Position numbers and translations under genes: made by a program. A DNA stretch of 64,000 nt from Saccharothrix sp. NRRL B-16314 (lineage in GTDB: Bacteria > Actinomycetota > Actinomycetes > Mycobacteriales > Pseudonocardiaceae), in NCBI RefSeq assembly GCF_000716595.1, contig NZ_JNXC01000022.1, forward strand, positions 1 to 64,000, read 5' to 3'. How positions within the stretch are numbered: position 1 is the stretch's first letter; each line of letters starts with the position of its first letter. The notes under the pieces were generated by a model. That model made no database searches. It saw nothing but the letters and a program-made list of their open reading frames with translations, and was not told the DNA's origin. Below, piece after piece: positions 51,963 through 61,040 of the stretch.

Positions 51963-53302
51963 CCACTTCCGACACCACCGGAACCGACCTGTCCCACGTC
52001 GACGGCGTCCGCGACCGGATCGCCGCCCAGCTCACCCGCGCCCGCGACCGCAGCAGGCTGCTCACCGACGCGGTGGACGACCACGACCTCGTCCGCCAGC
52101 ACTCCAAGCTGATGTCACCGCTGGTGTGGGACCTCGCCCACATCGGCAACCAGGAAGAGCTGTGGCTGGTCCGCGACGTGGGCGGCCGTGAGCCGGTCCG
52201 GGCGGACATCGACGAGCTCTACGACGCGTTCAAGCACGCCCGGTCGGCCCGTCCGGAACTGCCGCTGCTCGGCCCCGCCGAGGCGCGCCGGTACGTCGGC
52301 GAGGTCCGCGACAAGGTGTTCGACGTGCTGGAGCGCACCCCGCTCGAAGGCCACAAGCTGATCGACGGCGGGTTCGCGTTCGGCATGATCGTGCAGCACG
52401 AGCAGCAGCACGACGAGACCATGCTCGCCACGCACCAGCTGCGCGTGGGTGAGCCGGTCCTGGACGCTCCGCCGCCGCCGCGCGGTGGTCCGGTCGGCCC
52501 GGCCGAGGTGCTGGTGCCGGGTGGCCCGTTCACCATGGGCACGTCCACCGAGGCGTGGGCGCTGGACAACGAACGGCCCGCGCACCAGGTCGTCACCGAT
52601 CCGTTCTTCATCGACACCACCCCGGTGACGAACGGCGCGTACGCGCGGTTCATCGCCGACGGCGGCTACACCGACCCGCGGTGGTGGAGCGAGGCCGGCT
52701 GGGCGCACGTGCAGAAGGCTTCCCTCGTCGCGCCCCGGTTCTGGGAGCGCGTCGGTGACGAGTGGTACCGGACGGCGTTCGGCGTCACCGCGCCGGTCGA
52801 CCCGCGGCAGCCCGTGGTGCACGTCTGCTACTACGAGGCCGAGGCGTACGCGAAGTGGGCGGGCAAGAGGCTGCCCACCGAGGTCGAGTGGGAGAAGGCG
52901 GCCCGGTTCGACCCGGCGACGGGCCGGTCGCGCCGCTACCCGTGGGGCGACGAGGACCCGGCGGAGCGGCACGCGAACCTGAACCAGCGGCACCTGGCGC
53001 CGGCACAGGTGGGCGCCTACCCGGCGGGCGCGTCGGCGTTGGGCGTGCACCAGCTGATCGGTGACGTGTGGGAGTGGACCGGCTCCGACTTCCACGGCTA
53101 CACCGGTTTCGAGGTGTTCCCGTACGCGGAGTACTCGCAGGTGTTCTTCGGCCCGGACTACAAAGTGCTGCGCGGCGGGTCGTTCGGCAGCGACCAGGCC
53201 GCGGTGCGCTCGACGTTCCGGAACTGGGACTACCCGATCCGGCGGCAGATCTTCGCCGGCTTCCGCTGCGCGCGGGACGCCTCGCCCGACGAGTCGGCCT
53301 GA
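51959..53302 (+). CDS. egtB: ergothioneine sulfoxide synthase EgtB
   Basis: 447 residues. An N-terminal DinB-type domain and C-terminal FGE-sulfatase domain. Iron ligands are visible: His in W-D-L-A-H-I-G-N and the HxxxH pair in V-Q-H-E-Q-Q-H-D-E. The C-terminal domain has G-G-P-F-T-M-G-T, R-L-P-T-E-V-E-W-E and G-G-S-F-G-S. It joins gamma-glutamylcysteine and hercynine with O2. Confidence 0.96.
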   Translation: MTTSDTTGTDLSHVDGVRDRIAAQLTRARDRSRLLTDAVDDHDLVRQHSKLMSPLVWDLAHIGNQEELWLVRDVGGREPVRADIDELYDAFKHARSARPELPLLGPAEARRYVGEVRDKVFDVLERTPLEGHKLIDGGFAFGMIVQHEQQHDETMLATHQLRVGEPVLDAPPPPRGGPVGPAEVLVPGGPFTMGTSTEAWALDNERPAHQVVTDPFFIDTTPVTNGAYARFIADGGYTDPRWWSEAGWAHVQKASLVAPRFWERVGDEWYRTAFGVTAPVDPRQPVVHVCYYEAEAYAKWAGKRLPTEVEWEKAARFDPATGRSRRYPWGDEDPAERHANLNQRHLAPAQVGAYPAGASALGVHQLIGDVWEWTGSDFHGYTGFEVFPYAEYSQVFFGPDYKVLRGGSFGSDQAAVRSTFRNWDYPIRRQIFAGFRCARDASPDESA

Positions 53303-53303
53303 C

Positions 53304-54053
53304 GTGTGCCGCCACCTGGGTTACCTGGGCCCGGCCGTGCCCGTCGCCGCTCTGGTGCACGACCCGCCGAACTCGCTCGTCCGGCAGTCGTACGCGCCGC
53401 AGGACATGCGCGGCGGCGGCACGGTCAACGTGGACGGCTACGGCGTGGGCTGGTACCCCACGCCGGGCGGTCCGGCGCTGCGCTACCGCCGGGCGGGCAC
53501 GATCTGGTCGGACGAGAACCTGCTCGCGCTGAGCCGGGTCACCGTGTCCGGCGCGGTGCTGGCCGCGGTCCGGTCGGCGACGGTGGGCATGCCGGTGGCG
53601 GACACCGCCTGCGCGCCGTTCACCGACGGGCAGTGGCTGTTCAGCCACAACGGGCGGGTGGTCGACTGGCCGGAGTCCGTGGTGGACGTCGCCAAGACGC
53701 TGCCCGTGGCCGCGCTGCTGACGCTGGACGCGCCGACCGACGCGGCCCTGCTGTGGGCGTTGGTGCGGTCCCGGCTGGCGGCGGGCGCCGCGCCCGGTGA
53801 CGCGCTCGCCGACGTGGTGTCCGAAGTGGCCGCCGCCGCGCCCGGATCGCGGCTGAACCTGTTGCTCACCAACGGAACCGTGCTCGCCGGCACCACGTGG
53901 ACCCATTCGCTGTGGGTGCTGTCCGGCGACGGCGCGGTGACGCTGGCCTCCGAGCCGTTGGACGACGACCCGCGCTGGCGGGAGGTGCCCGACGGGCACG
54001 TCGTCACGGCAGATGTGTCTACTGTGGACGTTCAACGGATTGGACGAGGATGA
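53304..54053 (+). CDS. egtC: ergothioneine amidohydrolase EgtC
   Basis: 249 residues, class II glutamine amidotransferase fold. The mature N-terminal Cys2 (C-R-H-L-G-Y-L-G) is the nucleophile. D-G-Y-G-V-G-W-Y and S-H-N-G-R-V fit the active site. It removes glutamate from the EgtB product. The GTG start is one base after the egtB stop, and the stop overlaps egtD. Confidence 0.95.
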   Translation: MCRHLGYLGPAVPVAALVHDPPNSLVRQSYAPQDMRGGGTVNVDGYGVGWYPTPGGPALRYRRAGTIWSDENLLALSRVTVSGAVLAAVRSATVGMPVADTACAPFTDGQWLFSHNGRVVDWPESVVDVAKTLPVAALLTLDAPTDAALLWALVRSRLAAGAAPGDALADVVSEVAAAAPGSRLNLLLTNGTVLAGTTWTHSLWVLSGDGAVTLASEPLDDDPRWREVPDGHVVTADVSTVDVQRIGRG

Positions 54054-55024
54054 CCGAGCCAGTGCTGGACGTGCACCTGACTCCCGAGGACGCGGCCGTC
54101 GCGCTGCGGGCCGAGGCGAGGGCGGGGCTGACCGCGCGGCCGAAGTGGGTGTCGCCGAAGTGGTTCTACGACGCGGTCGGCAGCGACCTGTTCGAGGAGA
54201 TCACCCGGCTGCCCGAGTACTACCCGACCCGGGCGGAGCGGGAGATCCTGGTCGCGCGGGCGGCGGAGATCGCCGCCCTCACCGACGCGCGGGCGTTGGT
54301 GGAGCTGGGTTCCGGCTCGTCGGAGAAGACGCGGCTGCTGCTGAGCGCGTTGCGCAACCACGGCACGTTGACCGAGTTCGTGCCGCTGGACGTGTCGCCG
54401 TCGGCGCTGACCGAGGCGGCGAAGGCGATCATGGCCGACTACCCGGGCCTGCGGGTGCACGGCGTGGTCGGCGACTTCACCGAGCACCTGGGCCTGCTGC
54501 CGGGCTCACCGCCGCGAGTCGTGGCGTTCCTCGGCGGCACGATCGGCAACCTCATCCCGGAGGAGCGCGACAAGTTCTTCTCGTCGGTGCGCGAGGTGCT
54601 GAGCACGGGGGAGTGGCTGCTGCTGGGCACGGACCTGGTGAAGGACCCGGAGGTCCTGGTCCGCGCGTACGACGACGCGCAGGGCGTGACGGCCGAGTTC
54701 AACCGGAACGTGCTGCGGGTGATGAACCGTGAGCTGGACGCGGACTTCGACCCGGACGACTTCGCGCACGTCGCCCTGTGGAACGCGGAGGAGGAGTGGA
54801 TCGAGATGCGGTTGCGGGCGGTGCGCCCGGTCAAGGCGCACGTCGCCGCGTTGGACCTTGACGTCGAGTTCGCCGAGGGAGAGGAGCTGCGGACCGAGGT
54901 GTCGGCGAAGTTCCGCCGCGAGGGCGTGGAACGCGAGCTGACCGCCGCGGGCTTCACCTTGCACCGCTGGTGGACCGACTCGGAAGGCCGGTTCGCGCTG
55001 TCCCTGGCCCGCGCCATTCCCTGA
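54050..55024 (+). CDS. egtD: L-histidine Nalpha-methyltransferase EgtD
   Basis: 324 residues. It trimethylates histidine to hercynine using SAM. The SAM site is L-V-E-L-G-S-G-S-S-E-K-T, and F-L-G-G-T-I-G-N-L is present. It is last in egtABCD; no egtE follows. Residues 190-212 (54617-54685) recur in a remnant at 58323-58391. Confidence 0.96.
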   Translation: MTEPVLDVHLTPEDAAVALRAEARAGLTARPKWVSPKWFYDAVGSDLFEEITRLPEYYPTRAEREILVARAAEIAALTDARALVELGSGSSEKTRLLLSALRNHGTLTEFVPLDVSPSALTEAAKAIMADYPGLRVHGVVGDFTEHLGLLPGSPPRVVAFLGGTIGNLIPEERDKFFSSVREVLSTGEWLLLGTDLVKDPEVLVRAYDDAQGVTAEFNRNVLRVMNRELDADFDPDDFAHVALWNAEEEWIEMRLRAVRPVKAHVAALDLDVEFAEGEELRTEVSAKFRREGVERELTAAGFTLHRWWTDSEGRFALSLARAIP

Positions 55025-55060
55025 CCTCACAGCGATCTTGCGCGGATGACCGCGTTATCA

Positions 55061-55108
55061 GGCGCAGCCATGCGGTGTGGCCGTTTTGCCACAGCGCACG
55101 GCTGCGCC
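55061..55108 (+). terminator. nested hairpin terminator after egtD
   Basis: GGCGCAGCC (55061-55069) pairs with GGCTGCGCC (55100-55108), TGCG with CGCA, and TGTGGC (55076-55081) with GCCACA (55088-55093) around CGTTTT. A long interrupted stem that ends the egt operon and separates it from the decarboxylase gene. Confidence 0.7.
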
Positions 55109-55248
55109 TTCGGGACTCCGGACGGGCTGAGCCTCGGAGCGTTCGCGCCATGTGCGTCGTCCGTAGTGTCGAAGTGAGCCCGCGGTGTCCACCCCGCCGG
55201 CAGGCATCCGTCCAACCCACGTTGACGTCCGAGGTCAGGAGCCGCCGC

Positions 55249-56778
55249 ATGAACGAGTACTCGATCCAGGGGATCGGCATCTCCGAACTGGTCGACCGCT
55301 TCGACACACCGCTGTACGTCTACGACGGCGCAGGCATCGAGCGCACCTACCGCGACCTGCGCGCCCGCCTGCACGAGGCGATCGAAATCTTCTACTCGCT
55401 CAAACCCAACCCCAACGTCAGCGTCGTCAAGGTCCTGCGCCAGGCGGGCGCGTCGGCCGAGGTCTGCTCCATGGGCGAGCTGAGCAGCGCTCTGCGCGCG
55501 GGCTTCCGGCCCGCCGACGTGCTGTTCACGGGCCCCGGCAAGAGCGTCGACGACCTGCGGGAGCTCGTGGCCCTCGGCATCCGCGCCATCATCTGCGAGT
55601 CGTGGGGGGAGCTCAAGCACATCGACGAGCTCTCCGCCGCCGCAGGCCTGCGCACGCCCGTGCTGCTGCGGATCAACCCGGCGTTCGGGGTGCGCGGCGG
55701 CCGGCTGACGATGGCGGGCAAGCCGCGCGAGTTCGGCATCGACGAGGACCAGGTGCTCAGCGCGACGGATGTCGTGCAACGCCACCCGAACGTGCGTTTC
55801 ATCGGCGTCCACGTCTTTACCGGCACGCGCATCCTGGACGCACAGGTGGTGGTGGACAACACCGAACGCATCCTCGACCTCGCCGTGAAGGTGTCCGAGG
55901 CGCTGGGTTTCGACCTGGAGCTGGTCGACATCGGTGGCGGCATTGGCATCCCGTACTACCCCGAAGAGCGGGAAGTGGACCTCGACGTCCTCGCCACGGG
56001 CATCAACAAGGCCGTGGACGCGTTCCTGCTGAGCCGGCCGTCCGCGAAGCTCGCCATCGAGCCCGGCAGGTTCCTCGTCGGCCCCAGCGGCGTCTACGCG
56101 GTGGGCGCTCGCTACGTGAAGCAGTCCCGCGGCGAGCGCTTCGTCATCACCGACGGCGGTACCCACCAGAACATGTCGGCGGTGGGCATGGGCACCTACC
56201 TCAAGCGCAACTTCCCCATGGCCCTGCTGACCGACCTGGACCGCCCGGTGACCGGCCCGGCGACCGTCACGGGCCTCCTGCTCACCCCGACCGACATCAT
56301 CGGCCAGGACATCGACCTGCCCGACGTCGAACCCGGCGACGTGATCGGCGTCTTCCAGTCCGGCGCCTACGGGCCGAGCGCGTCCATCACCTACATGAAC
56401 GGCCAGGGCTTCCCCGCCGAGGTCCTCGTCCACGAGGGCAAGGCCCACCTCGTGCGCAGCCGCGACACCGTGGAGGACCTGTTCACCCGCCAGATCGTGG
56501 CGGAGTTCGACGCCGACGCCGCCGCGGCGATCCCCGACGAGGAGCTGTCGGCGGGCGTCCGCGAGGAGATCGCGCGCCTGGTGGGTGAGTCGGAGATGTC
56601 CGACGACACCACCCTGTTCGACGACCTGGCGCTGGACTCCCTGTCCGTGGTGAACCTGCTGGGCAGGCTGGAGGGCCGCTTCGGAGTGCACGTGGACCCC
56701 CACGAGGTGAGCGGCGAGACCTTCCGGACCGTGGGCTCCCTGACCCGCTTCGTGGCGGACAGCCGTCGTGCCCGCTGA
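55249..56778 (+). CDS. fold-type III PLP decarboxylase fused to an acyl carrier protein
   Basis: 509 residues. The first 420 are an alanine-racemase/ornithine-diaminopimelate decarboxylase fold: PLP lysine in F-Y-S-L-K-P-N-P-N, glycine loop D-I-G-G-G-I-G-I-P, E-P-G-R-F-L-V and a C-terminal S-G-A-Y-G-P-S-A-S. The family's usual catalytic Cys (C-E/C-D before S-G) appears as Gln-Ser-like F-Q-S-G. The last 80 residues are a carrier protein with the phosphopantetheine Ser in A-L-D-S-L-S-V-V. AGGAG at 55237-55241 fixes ATG 55249. This is close in type to exosortase-associated decarboxylases. It probably decarboxylates an amino acid tethered to its own ACP. Confidence 0.85.
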   Translation: MNEYSIQGIGISELVDRFDTPLYVYDGAGIERTYRDLRARLHEAIEIFYSLKPNPNVSVVKVLRQAGASAEVCSMGELSSALRAGFRPADVLFTGPGKSVDDLRELVALGIRAIICESWGELKHIDELSAAAGLRTPVLLRINPAFGVRGGRLTMAGKPREFGIDEDQVLSATDVVQRHPNVRFIGVHVFTGTRILDAQVVVDNTERILDLAVKVSEALGFDLELVDIGGGIGIPYYPEEREVDLDVLATGINKAVDAFLLSRPSAKLAIEPGRFLVGPSGVYAVGARYVKQSRGERFVITDGGTHQNMSAVGMGTYLKRNFPMALLTDLDRPVTGPATVTGLLLTPTDIIGQDIDLPDVEPGDVIGVFQSGAYGPSASITYMNGQGFPAEVLVHEGKAHLVRSRDTVEDLFTRQIVAEFDADAAAAIPDEELSAGVREEIARLVGESEMSDDTTLFDDLALDSLSVVNLLGRLEGRFGVHVDPHEVSGETFRTVGSLTRFVADSRRAR

Positions 56779-58294
56779 GCACGTGGTGCCGCGCCTGCTG
56801 CACCACCTCCTCGACGAACGAGCCGCCGCCACCCCGGACGCGCCGGCCCTCACCACGGCCGACGGCACCCTGACGTACCGCGAGGCGCACGACACGAGCC
56901 TGCGCCTCGCCGGCTGGCTGACGGCCCGAGGGGTCCGTCCGCGGGACCGCGTCGTGATCGCCATGCCGACCACGATCGACGTCCCGCCCCTGCTCCACGC
57001 CGCGTCCCGCGTCGGAGCGGCGTTCTGCGTGCTGCACGAACAGGTCCGGGGCAACGGCCTGACCCACGTCCTGGACGACCTGGAGCCCTCCCTCCTGATC
57101 ACCGCGGACGAGGAGGCGTCGACCCAGGCCCACCGCCGCGGTATCCCCGTGGCCATGGCCGCGGACCTGCGCACGGCCGCCGCCACGGCCGAGCCCGTGG
57201 CGTTGCCCGAACCGTCCCCCGACGACATCGTGTGCCTGAGCTACACGTCGGGCAGCACCGCGCTCCCGAAGGCCGTGATCTCCGAACACCGCCAGATGGT
57301 CTTCGCCGCGACGGCGATCCACCACGAGATCGGCTACGGGCCCGGTGACGTGGTGTTCTGCCCGCTGCCCCTGTCCTTCGACTACGGCCTCTACCAGCTG
57401 TTCCTGGCCGCCCTGGGCGGCGCGCACCTCTGGCTCGGCTCCGTCGTCCAAGGCGGTCCGGGCCTGCTCAAGGCCCTGGTCGACGCCGACGCCACCGTGT
57501 TGACCGCGACACCCGCCATGACCGAAACCCTGGTGTGGCTCTTGGAGCGGACAACCGTGGTGCCGCAGCGCTTGCGCCTGCTCACCACGACGGGTGCGGC
57601 GATGAAGCACCACACCGCGGCGGCACTGCGCGCGGCCCTGCCCGCTCTCCGCCTGCAGATCATGTACGGCCTGACCGAGTGCAAACGAGTCTCGATCATG
57701 CCCCCGGACGAAGACCTGACCCGTCCGGGAGCCTCGGGCCGCCCCCTGCCGGGAACCGAGGTCCACGTCCAAGGCCCGACCGGCGAGCGCCTGGCCGTGG
57801 GCGAGACCGGCGAATTCGTCGTCCGCGGCCCCCACGTGATGCCCGGCTACTGGCGCCGCGAAGACCTGACCGCCGACCGCTTCCCCCTGGCGTCCGACGG
57901 AACCCGGGAACTCCACACCGGCGACTACGGCCGGATGGACGAGGACGGCTACCTCTACGTGGACGGCCGCAGGGACGACATCTACAAGGAGCGGGGCTTC
58001 CGGGTGAGCACGACGGAAGTGGAAGCAGCCGCCCAGACAGTCCCGGGCGTCCGCTTGGCGGCCGTGATCCCACCCCGAGACGCACCAGGCTCGTCCGCGG
58101 TCCTGGTGGTGACCGGCGACGTGCGGCCAAGAGCCGTCCTTGGTGCCCTCCGCAGCCGCATAGAACCGTACAAAGTCCCCCAAGAGTGCGTGGTGGTGGA
58201 CGAAATCCCGTTGTCCGGCAACGGCAAACTGGCACGAGCCGCCCTGGCCGACATGCTGGCCAACCGCACCGTCCCCGCCGCGGAGATCCACTGA
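56768..58294 (+). CDS. AMP-forming acyl/aminoacyl ligase
   Basis: 508 residues, ANL superfamily. P-loop Y-T-S-G-S-T-A-L-P-K; Y-G-L-T-E; T-G-D-Y-G; and the C-terminal Lys in G-N-G-K-L-A-R. It should adenylate a carboxylate and load it on the ACP domain of the preceding protein. Its GTG overlaps that gene by 11 bases. The combination resembles VinN/VinL/VinO-type loading and decarboxylation of aspartate-type amino acids; the substrate here is unknown. Confidence 0.87.
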   Translation: MPAEHVVPRLLHHLLDERAAATPDAPALTTADGTLTYREAHDTSLRLAGWLTARGVRPRDRVVIAMPTTIDVPPLLHAASRVGAAFCVLHEQVRGNGLTHVLDDLEPSLLITADEEASTQAHRRGIPVAMAADLRTAAATAEPVALPEPSPDDIVCLSYTSGSTALPKAVISEHRQMVFAATAIHHEIGYGPGDVVFCPLPLSFDYGLYQLFLAALGGAHLWLGSVVQGGPGLLKALVDADATVLTATPAMTETLVWLLERTTVVPQRLRLLTTTGAAMKHHTAAALRAALPALRLQIMYGLTECKRVSIMPPDEDLTRPGASGRPLPGTEVHVQGPTGERLAVGETGEFVVRGPHVMPGYWRREDLTADRFPLASDGTRELHTGDYGRMDEDGYLYVDGRRDDIYKERGFRVSTTEVEAAAQTVPGVRLAAVIPPRDAPGSSAVLVVTGDVRPRAVLGALRSRIEPYKVPQECVVVDEIPLSGNGKLARAALADMLANRTVPAAEIH

Positions 58295-58322
58295 CTCCAC
58301 GCGACGCGCGAGCGTGGTCCGG

Positions 58323-58391
58323 TTGTTGCCGGGCACTGATCTGGTGAAGGACCCCGATGTCCTGGTCCGGGCGTACGACGACGCGTTGGGC
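58323..58391 (+). pseudogene. egtD fragment (23 codons)
   Basis: Reads L-L-P-G-T-D-L-V-K-D-P-D-V-L-V-R-A-Y-D-D-A-L-G, 20 of 23 residues identical to egtD residues 190-212. Of 69 bases, about 59 match, and most differences are at third positions, so it diverged as a coding sequence. It has no start, no other egtD parts, and runs into a terminator stem. Confidence 0.85.
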
Positions 58392-58428
58392 AAGCCCGGC
58401 CGACCCCGGTTCGGGTCGGCCGGGCTTG
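58391..58428. terminator. bidirectional terminator
   Basis: A perfect 16-bp stem, CAAGCCCGGCCGACCC (58391-58406) with 58413-58428, loop CGGTTC. It lies directly before the stop codon of the minus-strand SDR gene and after the egtD fragment. Confidence 0.85.
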
Positions 58429-59142
58429 TCAGACGAGCCGGTGCCCGCCGTCGACGTGCAGGACGGCTCCGGTCATGAACCGGTTGCGCTGCACGGCCAC
58501 GAACGCCTCGGCGATGTCCTCGGGCGTCCCGATCCGGCCGACGGGCAGGCGGTCGGCCATCGCGGCGAGCCGTTCGGCCTTGGCGGGACCGGCCAGGACG
58601 TCCCACACGGGGGTGTCGACCCAGCCGGGCGAGACGACGTTGACCCGGATCGGCGCCAGTTCCACCGCCAGCGCGCGGGCGAGTGCTCCGAGCGCGCCGT
58701 TGGCGGCGGCGAGCACCGAGGCGCCCGGCCCCGGCCGGTACGCGGCGATGCCGGAGGTGAACGTGATCGAGCCGTCGGGTGCGACGTGCGGCGCGGCGTG
58801 CTTGGCCACCAGCCACGGTCCCAGCAGCTTGACGTCCAGCGCGGCGCGCGCGTGGGCCAGGGGGAAGCCGTCGATCGGGTGGTAGGCGTCGGTGGCGTCG
58901 ACCGCGGTCACCACGACGTGGTCGAGCGCGCCGGTCCGCTCCACGAGCCGCCGCACGTCGTCTTCCCGGGTGATGTCGGCCTGGGCGGTGCGCAGGCTTT
59001 CGCGGGCGAGGTCCTGTGCGGCGGCGGCGAGCCGGTCGGCGGACCGGCCGGCGATCGTGACGGTGGCGCCCTGGGCCAGGAGGAGCCGGGCCAGGCCCAG
59101 ACCCATGCCGGAACTGCCGCCGACGACGAGTACGTGTGTCAT
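58429..59142 (-). CDS. SDR-family protein with altered active site
   Basis: 237 residues. Cofactor loop G-G-S-S-G-M-G and C-terminal S-P-G-W-V-D-T-P; D-G-G-H at the end. The usual catalytic Y-x3-K is missing: where it is expected, the text is S-V-L-A-A-A-N-G-A-L. So the fold is SDR, but standard Tyr/Lys catalysis is unlikely. ATG 59142. It is divergent from an XRE/MmyB-like regulator, its likely controller. Confidence 0.87.
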   Translation of the reverse strand: MTHVLVVGGSSGMGLGLARLLLAQGATVTIAGRSADRLAAAAQDLARESLRTAQADITREDDVRRLVERTGALDHVVVTAVDATDAYHPIDGFPLAHARAALDVKLLGPWLVAKHAAPHVAPDGSITFTSGIAAYRPGPGASVLAAANGALGALARALAVELAPIRVNVVSPGWVDTPVWDVLAGPAKAERLAAMADRLPVGRIGTPEDIAEAFVAVQRNRFMTGAVLHVDGGHRLV

Positions 59143-59234
59143 GGGAGCAGCGTCGCGGTCGCGGACGGCTGTCGGGAGACCGGAGCGGGCCTGGTCCTCG
59201 CGGGGCCACCCCGGCGTGGTGCGAGACTCGGGGC

Positions 59235-59999
59235 GTGCGAGGTGCCCTGGGTGAGTTCCTGCGCGGCAGGCGTGGTCGCGTCCGGCCCGAGGACGTCGGG
59301 CTGCCGGCCGGGGTCGGGCGGCGGCAGACGCCGGGGCTGCGGCGCGAGGAGCTGGCGGCGCTGGCCGGCGTGAGCGTGGACTACTACACACGGCTGGAAC
59401 AGGGGCGTGACACGAACCCCGGGCCGGAGGTGCTGCACGCGCTCGCCTCGGCACTGCGGCTCGGCGACGACGAGCGGGCGCACCTGCACGCGTTGGCGCG
59501 CAACGCGTCGGGCACGTCACCCGTGCCGCGCCTCGGCGCGGGTGCGCCGCGTCCCGGTCTGCTGCACTTGATCGAGGCGGTGCGCCCGGCCGCGGCGTAC
59601 GTGCTCGACCAGATCAGCACCGTGCTCGCGGTGAACCCGGAGGGCACCGCCCTCATGCCGGGCGTGCGCGAGTGCGGCAACCTGGTGCGCTACGTCTTCA
59701 CCGACCGGCGTGCCCGCTCGGTGTTCGTCGCGTGGGACGACATGGCGCGGGACTGCGTGGCCCACCTGCGCACCGTCGCCGCCGCCGACCCCACCTCCAC
59801 GGCCCTCGCCGACCTGGTCGCGGAACTCTCCGCAGCCGACCGGGACTTCGCCACCCTGTGGCGGCACTACGACGTGAAGGTCAAGACCGGCTCCCGCCGC
59901 GCTTTCCGCCACCCGACCGCCGGCCTCGTCACCCTGACGTCCGAAATCCTCACCGCCCCGGACGGCCAACGCCTCGCCGTCTTCCGCCCCACCCCCTGA
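59235..59999 (+). CDS. XRE-family regulator with MmyB-like ligand domain
   Basis: 254 residues. HTH text R-R-Q-T-P-G-L-R-R-E-E-L-A-A-L-A-G-V-S-V-D-Y-Y-T-R-L-E-Q-G-R is typical, then a MmyB-like domain (Y-V-L-D-Q-I-S-T-V-L-A-V-N and N-L-V-R-Y-V-F-T-D). GTG 59235 (V-R-G-A-L-G-E-F-L) fits the family start. No Shine-Dalgarno sequence; leaderless likely. Such genes usually repress the divergent oxidoreductase, here the SDR. Confidence 0.9.
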   Translation: MRGALGEFLRGRRGRVRPEDVGLPAGVGRRQTPGLRREELAALAGVSVDYYTRLEQGRDTNPGPEVLHALASALRLGDDERAHLHALARNASGTSPVPRLGAGAPRPGLLHLIEAVRPAAAYVLDQISTVLAVNPEGTALMPGVRECGNLVRYVFTDRRARSVFVAWDDMARDCVAHLRTVAAADPTSTALADLVAELSAADRDFATLWRHYDVKVKTGSRRAFRHPTAGLVTLTSEILTAPDGQRLAVFRPTP

Positions 60000-60014
60000 C
60001 CCCCGAAACACGAC

Positions 60015-61040
60015 TCACTGGGTGTGCCGGTGTTGGTCGACGGAGCCGGTGGGCGGGAGGGCGGCGATCGACGGGTCGGTGATCGAGGCGCGGAGGGCGT
60101 CGGCGAAGCGGTCCGCCCGCAGCACCCGGAACGGGCGCGAGTGGTACGGGCGGGTCGTCGGGTCGACGGGGGCGGCCAGGCCCAGGTCGTTGCACCGGGC
60201 CGCCACCTCCTCGTACGCCGCGGCCAGGTGGCGCTCCCGCTCGTGCCAGTCGGTGGCGGCGAGCACCGACCGCAGCACCGGCACGAGGTCGGTGTACCGG
60301 GCGAACGCGGACCCGAGCCACTTGCCGTAGGGCGGGTAGCGGCGGTCGATCAGCAGCCGCAGCCGCATCAGGTCGCGGGTGAGCCGAGCCGCCACGACGG
60401 CCGACCCCAGCTCGTCCCCGACCTCGCCGCACCGCCCGACGAAGGCCTCCTCCTCCGCGATCCGCGACCACTGGCACGCCAGCACGTACCGCCACACGTC
60501 GTCCGGGTACCACCGCAACGCCTCGCGCGCCGCGGTCAGCACGCCGAGCCCGTCGTGGAACACCGCGCCCGCCGTCGTCTCCGCCAACCGCTGCGTCGGC
60601 GCGCTCAACCAGTCCCGCGCGGTGACGCCGCCACGCGGGTCGAAGCCCAGCTCCCGGTCGAACCACGTGCCCGCGTCCGTGACGTCCACCCGGTGGTCCA
60701 CCGGTCCCTCGGTGAAGGTCATCTGCGCGCTCGCGTGGTCGCCGTCGCCGCCGGCGAAGTGCGTGGGGTAGCCGAGGAACGACTTGGGCAGGTGCTCGGC
60801 GAGCGCGGTCCGGAGGTCGCCGGCGCGGGTGTCGTCCGGGTCGAGGAACAGTTGCAGGCGCGGGCCCCACTCGTGGTCGGCGGACCGCTCGGTGTCGAAG
60901 CCCAGCACCTCGGAACCGGAGCCGATCCGGGCGGCGCTGTGCGGCACCTCGCCGAAGTGCCGCCTGACCAGCGGTTCGACCGCCTCCCGGTAGAAGCGCT
61001 CGGACAGGACCAGGCCGGGCACGAACCGTTCGTCGGTCAC
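60015..61040 (-). CDS. DUF4037 nucleotidyltransferase-like protein
   Basis: 341 residues. I-G-S-G-S-E-V-L-G-F-D and D-H-E-W-G-P-R-L-Q-L-F-L are DUF4037 marks that recall a nucleotidyltransferase G-S-x-x-x-G and acidic pair. The rest is helical. GTG 61040 has GGAGG four bases upstream. Function unknown. Confidence 0.85.
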   Translation of the reverse strand: MTDERFVPGLVLSERFYREAVEPLVRRHFGEVPHSAARIGSGSEVLGFDTERSADHEWGPRLQLFLDPDDTRAGDLRTALAEHLPKSFLGYPTHFAGGDGDHASAQMTFTEGPVDHRVDVTDAGTWFDRELGFDPRGGVTARDWLSAPTQRLAETTAGAVFHDGLGVLTAAREALRWYPDDVWRYVLACQWSRIAEEEAFVGRCGEVGDELGSAVVAARLTRDLMRLRLLIDRRYPPYGKWLGSAFARYTDLVPVLRSVLAATDWHERERHLAAAYEEVAARCNDLGLAAPVDPTTRPYHSRPFRVLRADRFADALRASITDPSIAALPPTGSVDQHRHTQ

